From Porphyromonas gingivalis ATCC 33277 (GTDB lineage Bacteria; Bacteroidota; Bacteroidia; Bacteroidales; Porphyromonadaceae), in the NCBI RefSeq assembly GCF_000010505.1, contig NC_010729.1:310001-374000 (forward strand): a DNA stretch of 64,000 bases. The letters are read 5' to 3'. The position numbers and the translations under genes were made by a program. The first letter of the stretch is position 1. Every line of letters begins with the position of its first letter. A model generated the notes under the pieces. The model was given only the letters and a program-made list of their open reading frames with translations. It was not told the DNA's origin and searched no databases. Below, in pieces: positions 54,748 through 62,638 of this stretch.

Positions 54748-56042
54748 TCCCTCGCTTTTTCCGGAAATATTCTATCGCATTAGCCTGCATCAGCGGGCTA
54801 ATGTCGTTTTCGGCCTATACCGGTTGCCAAGTTGCAGGGACAGCGCATTCGTCGAGGAGTGAGGAGGTCGGGAGTCAGACTGCTCATTCGGAGCAGGAGA
54901 TTTCGGTTGCAACCCCAAGAGAGGAGGTACGAGTAGTTGTCGGTGCAGAGAGGACAGAGTTGCTCCTGCCTCTTCTCAGAGACAAGCGTGTGGCACTGGT
55001 GGCTAATGCTACGAGTGTGGTGGGGACGGAGCGGGAACATCTTCTTGACCATCTGCTTCGGCAGGGAGTCAATGTCGTCAAGATCTTAGGGCCTGAACAC
55101 GGCTTCCGTGGAGATGCCGATGCCGGGGCAACGGTCAAGGATGAACGGGATGTCAGGACGGGAATCCCTATCGTTTCGCTCTACGGCAAAAACAAGAAAC
55201 CTACTCCTCGAATGTTGGCCGACGTCGATGTGCTGCTATTCGATATGCAGGATGTCGGGACTCGCTTCTTTACTTATATCAGTACGCTGCACTATGTGAT
55301 GGAGGCTTGTGCCGAGGAGCAGAAAAAGCTGATCGTTACTGATCGGCCGAACCCGAACGACTACGTGGATGGTCCCATCTTACAAGATGATTGCCGTTCG
55401 TTTGTCGGAGTGGATCCGCTGCCTATTCTTCATGGTCTGACGATAGGAGAGCTGGCCAATATGATCAACGGCGAGGGCTGGCTGGGCAAGAAGGAGATGA
55501 AGTGCGATCTGACTGTAGTTCCGATGCTGGGTTGGAAGCATGGACAGGAGTACGCCTTGCCGGTGAAGCCGAGCCCCAATCTCCCTACAGCGAATGCCAT
55601 AGCCTGGTATCCTTCGCTCTGTCTGTTCGAGGCTACGATCATGAGTGTCGGGCGAGGGACCGATTTCCCGTTTGAGGTCTTGGGTTATCCCAAGAAAGTA
55701 TTCGGCTCTTTCGTTTTCGTTCCACGACCTATTCGCGGTATGGATAGCAATCCACTCTATAAAGGAAGACACTGTTACGGTGTCGATCTCCGAGGCGAAA
55801 AAGCTCCACGGGGTCTGTCTCTTCAGTTGCTGATCCGTTATTACCGGACTGCTCGACGGGAGGGCATCAAGTTTGTGAACAGGAAACAGATGTTCAATCT
55901 TTTGGCAGGAACGAAAGAATTGGCACAGCAGATCGAAAAAGGCCGGACAGAAGAGCAGATCCGAGCCTCTTGGCAATCGGATCTCGACAAGTACCACAAA
56001 TTGCGGAAGAAGTATCTGCTTTATCCCACACCGACCGAATAA
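54744..56042 (+). CDS. DUF1343/NamZ-type exo-beta-N-acetylmuramidase, probable lipoprotein
   Basis: 432 aa. Hydrophobic signal and possible lipobox AYTGC (Cys28), though its -3 residue is atypical. Family DUF1343: TELLLPLLRDKRVALVANATSVVG, GPEHGFRGDADAGATVKDERD, IPIVSLYGKNKKPTPRMLADVDVLLFDMQDVGTRFFTYISTL, GRGTDFPFEVLG and YHKLRKKYLLYP. Members include NamZ enzymes that release terminal MurNAc from peptidoglycan fragments, known in Tannerella. This fits salvage of cell-wall sugars, with transaldolase upstream. Confidence 0.88.
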   Translation: MIPRFFRKYSIALACISGLMSFSAYTGCQVAGTAHSSRSEEVGSQTAHSEQEISVATPREEVRVVVGAERTELLLPLLRDKRVALVANATSVVGTEREHLLDHLLRQGVNVVKILGPEHGFRGDADAGATVKDERDVRTGIPIVSLYGKNKKPTPRMLADVDVLLFDMQDVGTRFFTYISTLHYVMEACAEEQKKLIVTDRPNPNDYVDGPILQDDCRSFVGVDPLPILHGLTIGELANMINGEGWLGKKEMKCDLTVVPMLGWKHGQEYALPVKPSPNLPTANAIAWYPSLCLFEATIMSVGRGTDFPFEVLGYPKKVFGSFVFVPRPIRGMDSNPLYKGRHCYGVDLRGEKAPRGLSLQLLIRYYRTARREGIKFVNRKQMFNLLAGTKELAQQIEKGRTEEQIRASWQSDLDKYHKLRKKYLLYPTPTE

Positions 56043-56067
56043 TGCTTCACGAGCTTGCTATGACAAA

Positions 56068-56103
56068 AAGAAAAGGGATGCCCCACCGGACATCCCTTTT
56101 CTT
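56068..56103. terminator. Bidirectional terminator
   Basis: Perfect 13-bp inverted repeat AAGAAAAGGGATG (56068-56080) with CATCCCTTTTCTT (56091-56103), between the converging NamZ-type and carboxypeptidase genes. A/T tails on both sides let it serve both strands. Confidence 0.9.
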
Positions 56104-56120
56104 GTGTAGCAGATCTCGGA

Positions 56121-58586
56121 TTACCCGATATGGATCTTTTCCGTACGAGCGGATTTTTCCGTTTTGATATTGATGGTGTAGATTCCTTCGGGCAGGATGG
56201 AAAGATCTACGGTCGAGCGGAGCTGATTCGGAGTAGTTTTGAGTACGACCCGTCCATTGATGTCATAGAGGACAATCGCTTTGATAGGAGCGTTGGCTTC
56301 TATGAGGATCTGCTTCGTTCCGTTTTGCGGACGAATGACGATACCCGTCTGTGCCACTATGTCCTCGACACTGTCATCGAGGATAACCTCAATGTAGTCT
56401 TCTGCCTTCTTCACATTGCTTCCGCCCTCGTTCGTGGCAGTCAGCTGGACATCATACTTGCCTGTTTCATTGTAGGTGACCACCGGGTTTTGCTCCGTGC
56501 TGGTGGCAGGAGAGCCGCCTTCGAACACCCAAAGCCATGAAGTCGGATTGTTCGTAGACAAGTCTTTGAAAGTAACTGTCTCGCCTTTCTTTACTTTTCG
56601 AGGTGTTCCTTCGAAGTCGGCTACCGGAGCAGGGACCGGAGCTTTCTTGACAGTGATGTATTTTTCTTTCGTCTTCACCGTTTCACCGGAAGCACTGATC
56701 GCCTTGAGCGTGACATCGTATTGGCCGGCTTTGCTGTAAAGCACAGTCGGGTTTTCGTCTTCACTGGTAGCGGGAGTGCCGCCATCGAATATCCATACGT
56801 AGTTGGTAGCATTGGTGGATTGGTTTTGGAAAGATACCGTCTGGCCCTCTTCTATTTCCGTCGGGGTACCGACGAATTCAGCTACAGGCATAACGGCATT
56901 GACAGTGATGAATTTTTCTTTCGTAATCGTGTTGGAACCACTTGCATTCCACACTTTGAGCGTAACGTCGTACTGACCGGGATGACTATAGGATACGAGC
57001 GGATTCTGCTCTGTACTCATGGCAGGCTGTCCGCCTTCGAACGTCCACTCCCAATTCGTGGGGTTATTTGTCGTTTGATCTTGGAATTGGACACTTTCGC
57101 CTACTGAGATGGTCATAGGAGAAGCTGTGAAATCGGGTACAGGCAGAGGAACCGAGTTGCCCAATGCAATGTCCATGATGACGGTTTCTTTGTCCTTGAT
57201 CGTAATGGTACGAGTTGCCTCGGGATAACCCTCGGCTTTGTATTTTACCGTATAAGTGCCGGCTTTGATAGGACGTACATAGTAGCCTGTGGTAGCATCG
57301 GAGTAAACATCGGAGTTGCGCTTGTCATGGTTTTCTATCAAGATCTGGCATTTGAGAGGCTGTCCGTTCGCAGCGGAAGTCACTGTACCATGGATGCCGT
57401 ATAAGGATTCTTCGATCAGAGCAAGCAGAGATTCTTTGTTCAGATTCCAATACTTTGGAAGTTGAGAGGCCGGCACCAACTTGGTGTTGCTGATTTCAAG
57501 GGTAATTTCTCGCAGACGATGGAAATAATTTGCATTGTCCTGACGACTTCCGCGAATTACATACCAGTCTGAACCGTTGATGATTCCCGAATTGGTTTCG
57601 GAGGTCATGTAGCTGGCGGAAATACTCTGACAAGCGGCTGCGTAGTTGCGACTGATCAGTTTGTACCACTCATCGTCTGCATGTCTTTCTTTTTTGTTAT
57701 CCCATGGATAGTTCACTACCTCTGTTCCTCCATGTATATTGGCACCGAGCACGAAAGAGGTGTTTCCTTCCAAATCCATGAATGCAGTTGCCTCCGGCTG
57801 CCAAGGTTTTCCATCGGGGTGATCACCGGCTACATCATCCTTGAAGTTACGGTTCAAATCGACATTGTTGGCATTGTAGCGAGTAGCTCCTTGTACGGTA
57901 TGGTTTCCGGCTCTGTATGCTCCGTCCGGATTGGTCAAAGGACAGATCCATACTTCTGTTTTATCCAGAATGTTCTTAATCCTCGGATCGGATTCGTAGT
58001 TCGACAGCAGATGGTCTATGAGTCGGAGCAGTACCACATATCCGGTCGTTTCGTCTCCGTGCATCGTAGAAGTATAGAGCACGCGAGGCTTTTTCCCTGT
58101 ATTGGCAGAGGACGTCAGCTTGCAAATTATCAGTTTACGATCCTTTACGGACTTGCCAATGACGGAAGTAGTACAAAGTGATGGATACTTTGTTTGGAAC
58201 TCTTCCATCATGCTGATATAGGCTTCATAGGTGGGGTAAGCATTCCATTCGTATTTTTCTCCTGAGCGGTAGTCGAACATCTCGACAGCGCGCTGCATGG
58301 ATGGAGGAGTCAAGAATGTAGGCTTGAGCCCATAGCGCAGGAATGCCTCGAACTCCTCTTCGCTGGCATAGGCAATGGCTTCATTGGTTACGGGGTCAAA
58401 CTCGTCGATGGACATGATCAGAGCCAGCTCTTGTAGAACGGCCCTATCAGACACTTTGAATGAGAAGTAGGCTTCGCCCCGTTCGTCAAAGTTGAAATAA
58501 TCTTTGGCCTGTTGTGCCTGCATGCTGCCGATGAAAGTCAGCAAAGCAACGAAAATGCCAAGAAGCAAAAAATTCTTTTTCTTCAT
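56121..58586 (-). CDS. cpg70: CPG70-type Lys/Arg zinc carboxypeptidase with PKD domains and T9SS sorting domain
   Basis: 821 aa, signal peptide to about residue 24. M14 peptidase domain about 115-400: zinc ligands His176, Glu179 (HGDE) and His285 (NIHGGTE), Arg in VDLNRNF (246), and catalytic Glu in REITLEIS. A carboxypeptidase-regulatory-like segment follows (HGTVTSAANGQPL), then three PKD-type repeats (each with the W-W/F-FEGG or DGG-P motif and a YDVTLK-type strand), and a T9SS C-terminal domain. It is the known P. gingivalis surface carboxypeptidase that trims C-terminal Lys/Arg left by gingipains; length and order match. Confidence 0.95.
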   Translation of the reverse strand: MKKKNFLLLGIFVALLTFIGSMQAQQAKDYFNFDERGEAYFSFKVSDRAVLQELALIMSIDEFDPVTNEAIAYASEEEFEAFLRYGLKPTFLTPPSMQRAVEMFDYRSGEKYEWNAYPTYEAYISMMEEFQTKYPSLCTTSVIGKSVKDRKLIICKLTSSANTGKKPRVLYTSTMHGDETTGYVVLLRLIDHLLSNYESDPRIKNILDKTEVWICPLTNPDGAYRAGNHTVQGATRYNANNVDLNRNFKDDVAGDHPDGKPWQPEATAFMDLEGNTSFVLGANIHGGTEVVNYPWDNKKERHADDEWYKLISRNYAAACQSISASYMTSETNSGIINGSDWYVIRGSRQDNANYFHRLREITLEISNTKLVPASQLPKYWNLNKESLLALIEESLYGIHGTVTSAANGQPLKCQILIENHDKRNSDVYSDATTGYYVRPIKAGTYTVKYKAEGYPEATRTITIKDKETVIMDIALGNSVPLPVPDFTASPMTISVGESVQFQDQTTNNPTNWEWTFEGGQPAMSTEQNPLVSYSHPGQYDVTLKVWNASGSNTITKEKFITVNAVMPVAEFVGTPTEIEEGQTVSFQNQSTNATNYVWIFDGGTPATSEDENPTVLYSKAGQYDVTLKAISASGETVKTKEKYITVKKAPVPAPVADFEGTPRKVKKGETVTFKDLSTNNPTSWLWVFEGGSPATSTEQNPVVTYNETGKYDVQLTATNEGGSNVKKAEDYIEVILDDSVEDIVAQTGIVIRPQNGTKQILIEANAPIKAIVLYDINGRVVLKTTPNQLRSTVDLSILPEGIYTINIKTEKSARTEKIHIG

Positions 58587-58705
58587 AAATAGGATAATTA
58601 TGTTTGTTATTGGATTCTTGCAGTATCCTTTTGCGAGAAAAAGGTGCTCGGTTTTTGCATAACGCTATGGCAGTGGGAGCATATTTTTCGGGCTAAATGT
58701 ACTCG

Positions 58706-58713
58706 CAAAGATA
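58706..58713 (-). promoter_or_regulatory. Candidate cpg70 promoter -7
   Basis: The minus strand reads TATCTTTG (TAnnTTTG), giving a leader of about 110 nt with a CTTTTTCTCGC-rich stretch. Confidence 0.55.
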
Positions 58714-58821
58714 AAAATATTCCTATGCCATTATCTTTTTGAACCTAAAAAGTCAATTGCATATTCCACTTAGTTGATAGTTTCAGGATGGGATGTTCCC
58801 AAAAGGAGATTGTTGCATGGG

Positions 58822-59228
58822 AGTTTCATTGAGTTCTTTTGCTGCAGAGCTGATTCTTAGTGTCTTCGGGAAAGGTCAAACCTTCGGTATATGGGCACCG
58901 AGCAAATAGAAATTTCCCCAAGTTTCCATTAGAGAAGTACTCCTTTCCTCGTCAAATAGGCGAGAAATAAGAAACGATTGTCGGCTGTTTCTTGCTCCCT
59001 GCACGATGCAGGACGCGATTGTCAGCTGATTCTTGCTTCCTGCACGATGCAGGACGCAATTGTCAGCTGATTCTGCTCCCATCAATGCGCTAACTATCAG
59101 CTATTTGCAACTATTTTATAGGACTTTCATTGAAGTCTTTTGCCGCAGAGCTGATTCTTAAGTGTTTTTCAGATTACTTGAGGTTTGCAGAGAGATCGCA
59201 TGAAGCTCTCCTTTCTTCGTCAAATCAA
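58822..59228. repeat. Degenerate duplicated segment with inner 41-bp tandem repeats
   Basis: Two outer copies share TTTCATTGA, GCAGAGCTGATTCTTA and TCCTTTCxTCGTCAAAT (58822-58970 and 59125-59228). Between them is a 41-bp tandem repeat at 58975-59097 (2.6 units; units start at 58975, 59016, 59057), each full unit holding the hairpin CCTGCA-CGA-TGCAGG. The 58587-59406 gap shows no supported gene; the short minus-strand ORF across it follows the repeat. Confidence 0.75.
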
Positions 59229-59406
59229 TGCATGTATCTGTCTTGATCGATATGAGGGGGGGGAGGGTTATTGTATAACGGTCTCAAAAGGTGCCTTTCC
59301 GGATCAAAGTCCAAATAAAAACCTTGCAGGTCTAACTTCTGCAAGTTTTTTTTGTTTTGTTACGAAAGCTCGGATTTCGGAGCGATGTCCGATTGAGCCT
59401 TGGCAA

Positions 59407-60030
59407 CTAAAAATGAGTGGAGAGCGTGGCCATGGCCGTAAGCATCTTATTGCCGTGGTCGTACATTACAGCGGCACCCGCCCCCACGTTTTTATGAATT
59501 TGATATTCGTAGGCTACACGTGCTCCGTAACCGATGTAGGTATTCGAATTGGTGTAGATACTGACTTTGGCTCCCTTGTCTCCATAGATGAAATGAATAT
59601 TGTGCTTATTGGACAGGCCGGCTTGTACTGCCAGAAACAAATTGTGCCGGCTATTCTGCCAAAACAGATGGAGAGGATTGACTCCGACGACGATCATATA
59701 GCAGTTGGCACTGCCTGCATCGAAGAATGACCACTTCTCATTCGGAGAAGACATATTTACCTGAAAAGATCCGTCTCCTTCGTTCGATGCAAAGGAGTCT
59801 GCATTGTTGGCTGTTTGACGTGTGGAGTTGTACATGGACAGCCCCACTTCCAGAAAGCTTCCCATACGCTTTCCCAAATAGAAACCATAGGTGAATCCTC
59901 CCGGGATGTTCTCCGTATCGGAGTATCCCGCTCCGACCTGCAATGACCATGGTCTGATAACGTCTTGTGCAGCCAATCGGCCTGCAATTCCATACAATAA
60001 TACAACGAGAAGCAGCAGCATTCTTTTCAT
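59407..60030 (-). CDS. Small outer-membrane beta-barrel protein
   Basis: 207 aa with signal peptide (MKRMLLLLVVLLYGIAGRLAAQ). The mature part has alternating strands (PWSLQVGAGYSDTENIPGGFTYGFYLGKRMGSFLEVGLSMYN) and ends MLTAMATLSTHF with terminal Phe, as in outer-membrane barrels of about eight strands. No family named. Its ATG lies only 86 bp from the terminus of the MITE at 60117, so the element sits where the promoter would be expected. Confidence 0.75.
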   Translation of the reverse strand: MKRMLLLLVVLLYGIAGRLAAQDVIRPWSLQVGAGYSDTENIPGGFTYGFYLGKRMGSFLEVGLSMYNSTRQTANNADSFASNEGDGSFQVNMSSPNEKWSFFDAGSANCYMIVVGVNPLHLFWQNSRHNLFLAVQAGLSNKHNIHFIYGDKGAKVSIYTNSNTYIGYGARVAYEYQIHKNVGAGAAVMYDHGNKMLTAMATLSTHF

Positions 60031-60358
60031 ACTCTTTCTTTTTTAGTTATTTAATTGTGTTGATTGTCTCCTCAAAATGTAAAACAGTCACAAAAATATA
60101 ATGAATAGGCGAGAAAGAGACCTTTGCAAAATCAAGAAGTATCTTTTCGGTATCGTTTTCACCCGTAGAGCGTGTCGCACAAGTCATAGAGGAGCTGAGG
60201 TATTCATATCTATAACGACACAGAAAAACAGTCAATTGACAATGAAATCTCCCGGAAAATGCCGTGCGACAGTCTCATCTATCGGTTTAACAGCTCGCAC
60301 GGAACCTCCCACTCCCCGAACCTGCCATCCGGCAGAGAGCAGATAGCATCTTCCATCA

Positions 60359-60519
60359 ATAGACCATAGTATCCTCTCATGCGAGACCATAGTATCCTCT
60401 CATGTGAGACCATAGTATCCTCTCATGTGAGACCATAGTATCCTCTCATATGAGACCATAGTATCCTCTCATATGAGACCATAGTATCCTCTCATGTGAG
60501 ACCATAGTATCCTCTCGTG
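60359..60519 (-). repeat. 23-bp minisatellite, 7 tandem units
   Basis: Seven units of the same 23-bp repeat as at 25694, read here on the opposite strand (core ACCATAGTATCCTCTC). The unit number differs (7 versus 12), showing copy-number drift between elements. Confidence 0.95.
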
Positions 60520-60524
60520 GAAGT

Positions 60525-60725
60525 TCATTCTTTGTATCTCAAGGAAAGATCAATGAGTAGGTGTATGGCTGCCAAGTGAATAGAGAGCAGCGCCCGAATA
60601 CGTTGCCAATCGATAAGCATATCGACTTGGTTCGAGAATACATTCCGTGCTTTCCTGTATCGATTCGCTGACATGACGTCCCTGAACGAAACCTCTTCGT
60701 CGGATGATTTTCCTTGTCGTGCCAT
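60525..60725 (-). pseudogene. Truncated IS5-type transposase start inside the MITE
   Basis: 66-aa ORF whose first 48 residues parallel the N-terminus of the transposase at 43426-44511 (SDEEVSFRDVMSANRYRKARN, VDMLIDWQRIRALL), but with enough differences to derive from another IS5 relative. The catalytic domain is absent, so it is a relic used as MITE sequence. Confidence 0.75.
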
Positions 60726-60927
60726 CGTTTTGTGTCATTGATCATACCATAAACACACAAAACAATCGGCCGACACACAATAAAATGAATGGATAAATGG
60801 ATAAAGTGCCTGCTTATTGTGCAAAGGTCTCGAAATGGACTGCCGTTTCGGAATTAGCTGTATTGAGGTGTATAAATACCAAGCGGAAGCTCCGGATCAT
60901 AGACTTTTCGTTTGTGCTAAGGTGTGC

Positions 60928-60935
60928 TATCTTTG
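60928..60935 (+). promoter_or_regulatory. Candidate S41 protease promoter -7
   Basis: TATCTTTG matches TAnnTTTG, 30 bp before the ATG at 60966. It lies outside the MITE, so the element did not disrupt it. Confidence 0.6.
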
Positions 60936-60965
60936 GACGCTGAAATAAGAAAGATTTCGTAAAAA

Positions 60966-62567
60966 ATGAATAAAGCAAGCAAATCGATTATACTCCTGCT
61001 CCTACTGGGCTGTTCGGCATCTGCACAGAAACTCAGTAGTAGTATGAAAGAGGCCCTACGTAAGCTGGAAACGGCTGTGTATGCTATCAGCAGCCTGTAT
61101 GTGGACAGTGTGGACAACAACAAGCTGACCGAATATGCCATTCGGGGGGTCTTGAGCGAATTGGACCCTCACTCTGTTTATTCCGATGCAGAGGAGACAA
61201 AGAGCGAATTGGAGCCTCTAAATGCCGGATTCGACGGTATAGGCGTGCAGTTCAATATGCTCACGGATACGGTCTATGTGGTACAGGTGATTGCCGGAGG
61301 CCCTTCGGAAAAGGCCGGATTGTTGGCCGGTGATCGCATTGTATCAGTGGATGATACTGTCATTGCAGGAGTCAAGATGAAGACCAATGACGTGATGAAA
61401 CGCTTGCGTGGTCCGCGAGGAAGCAAGGTCAAACTCGGCGTATGGCGGGGGAACGACAGACTCAATATCACCGTCAAGCGAGGCCTTGTCCCTGTTCATA
61501 GCCGCGAGGCCTGCTATATGGTCGACGAACGTACAGGATATATCAGACTGAGTAGATTTTCGCGCACTACCTACGATGAGTTTGCCGAGGGCATAGCTCT
61601 TTTGCGAGGACGTGGTATGCAGCAGTTGGTGCTTGATCTGAGATTCAATGGTGGCGGTATACTTGATCAGGCTGTGGAGATGGCCGGAACTTTTCTACCC
61701 GAAGGAAGTACGGTACTGACCGTCAGAAACAATCGTATGCCACGGATCAGTGAGCGCATGGAGGCTACGAGCAATAACCTCCTCCCGAAGGACTTGCCTT
61801 TGGTCGTTCTCGTCAATGAGTTTTCGGCTTCAGCCAGCGAGATATTGGCCGGGGCTATACAAGATTGGGACAGAGGAGTCGTTATCGGACGGCGTACTTT
61901 CGGCAAAGGACTGGTACAGCGTCCATTGCCCTTTCAGGATGGTTCGATGATCCGGCTGACTATCGCCCGCTATTATACACCTTCGGGACGTAGCATCCAG
62001 AAACCTTATGCAAAAGGGAATTTCAAAGCATACGAACAGGAATTGATCGGTCGCTTCAAACACGGCGAATCCATCCACAGCGACAGCATCCGTTTCCCCG
62101 ATTCTCTTCGCTACAAGACTCTCGTCACGGGGCGCACCGTTTATGGTGGGGGAGGCATTATGCCGGATCTTTTCATCCCAACGGATACGGCCTTGTTCAA
62201 CAAGCTGCATCGTGAGCTGCTGAACAAGGGTATCTTTAATCGGGCTGTACTCAAATATGTGGATGCACATCGTCAGAAACTGCGCCAACGCTTCCCCGAC
62301 AGACAGTCATACGCCACGTTTAGCATTCCCGAAGAACTGACTGAAAGCCTGAAAGCATTTGCCGAAGCTGAGAAAATCACATGGAGCACCGAACTTTTTG
62401 CTCAAGCCGAAGAGCTTATCAAGTGTCAGCTCCATGCCTATATCGCACGTGATATTCTGGGGGAGAACGACTTCTTCTATTTCTTCAATCGCATGGATAA
62501 GGAATATATAAAAGCACTCGATCTCCTCAATGATTCCGACGAATACAAACGTCTCCTCGGAAAGTAA
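60966..62567 (+). CDS. S41 C-terminal processing protease (CtpA family)
   Basis: 533 aa, signal sequence with possible lipobox LLLLGC (Cys16). N-terminal cap region, PDZ domain about residues 88-170 (GFDGIGVQFNMLTD, GPSEKAGLLAGDRIVSVDDT), and protease core about 190-360 with catalytic Ser289 in NEFSASASEI and Lys314 in TFGKGLVQ (spacing 25, as in Ctp enzymes). Strands DLRFNGGG and the pocket motif ARYYTPSGRSIQ are present. Cleaves C-termini of envelope proteins or damaged proteins in the periplasm. A lipoprotein gene follows. Confidence 0.93.
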   Translation: MNKASKSIILLLLLGCSASAQKLSSSMKEALRKLETAVYAISSLYVDSVDNNKLTEYAIRGVLSELDPHSVYSDAEETKSELEPLNAGFDGIGVQFNMLTDTVYVVQVIAGGPSEKAGLLAGDRIVSVDDTVIAGVKMKTNDVMKRLRGPRGSKVKLGVWRGNDRLNITVKRGLVPVHSREACYMVDERTGYIRLSRFSRTTYDEFAEGIALLRGRGMQQLVLDLRFNGGGILDQAVEMAGTFLPEGSTVLTVRNNRMPRISERMEATSNNLLPKDLPLVVLVNEFSASASEILAGAIQDWDRGVVIGRRTFGKGLVQRPLPFQDGSMIRLTIARYYTPSGRSIQKPYAKGNFKAYEQELIGRFKHGESIHSDSIRFPDSLRYKTLVTGRTVYGGGGIMPDLFIPTDTALFNKLHRELLNKGIFNRAVLKYVDAHRQKLRQRFPDRQSYATFSIPEELTESLKAFAEAEKITWSTELFAQAEELIKCQLHAYIARDILGENDFFYFFNRMDKEYIKALDLLNDSDEYKRLLGK

Positions 62568-62621
62568 TATTTAGCATAAAAGGGGACACCGGAAAGATAC
62601 CAAACAACCGCTCGGTTACGT

Positions 62622-62629
62622 TAGCTTTG
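62622..62629 (+). promoter_or_regulatory. Candidate promoter -7 of the final lipoprotein gene
   Basis: TAGCTTTG matches TAnnTTTG. It lies only 10 bp before the ATG at 62639, giving an almost leaderless transcript. Confidence 0.5.
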
Positions 62630-62638
62630 TAGAGGATT

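Larger units (their letters stand above)
60117..60831 (-). mobile_element. BrickBuilt-type composite MITE, copy 2 (complete)
   Basis: 715 bp with terminal repeats GAGACCTTTGCA (60117-60128) and TGCAAAGGTCTC (60820-60831), the same 12 bp as IS1126. Flanked by a 4-bp direct repeat GAAA (60113-60116 and 60832-60835). Inside: a 7-unit minisatellite and, on the minus strand, the beginning of an IS5-type transposase (ATG at 60725; FRDVMSANRYRKARNVFSNQVDMLIDWQRIRALL) truncated after about 48 residues. Inverted relative to copy 1 (25482). It lacks transposase and would depend on a full IS. Confidence 0.85.

Noticed and set aside
58876-59085. 69-aa ORF near cpg70
   Set aside because: Follows the 41-bp tandem repeat; no signal or family.
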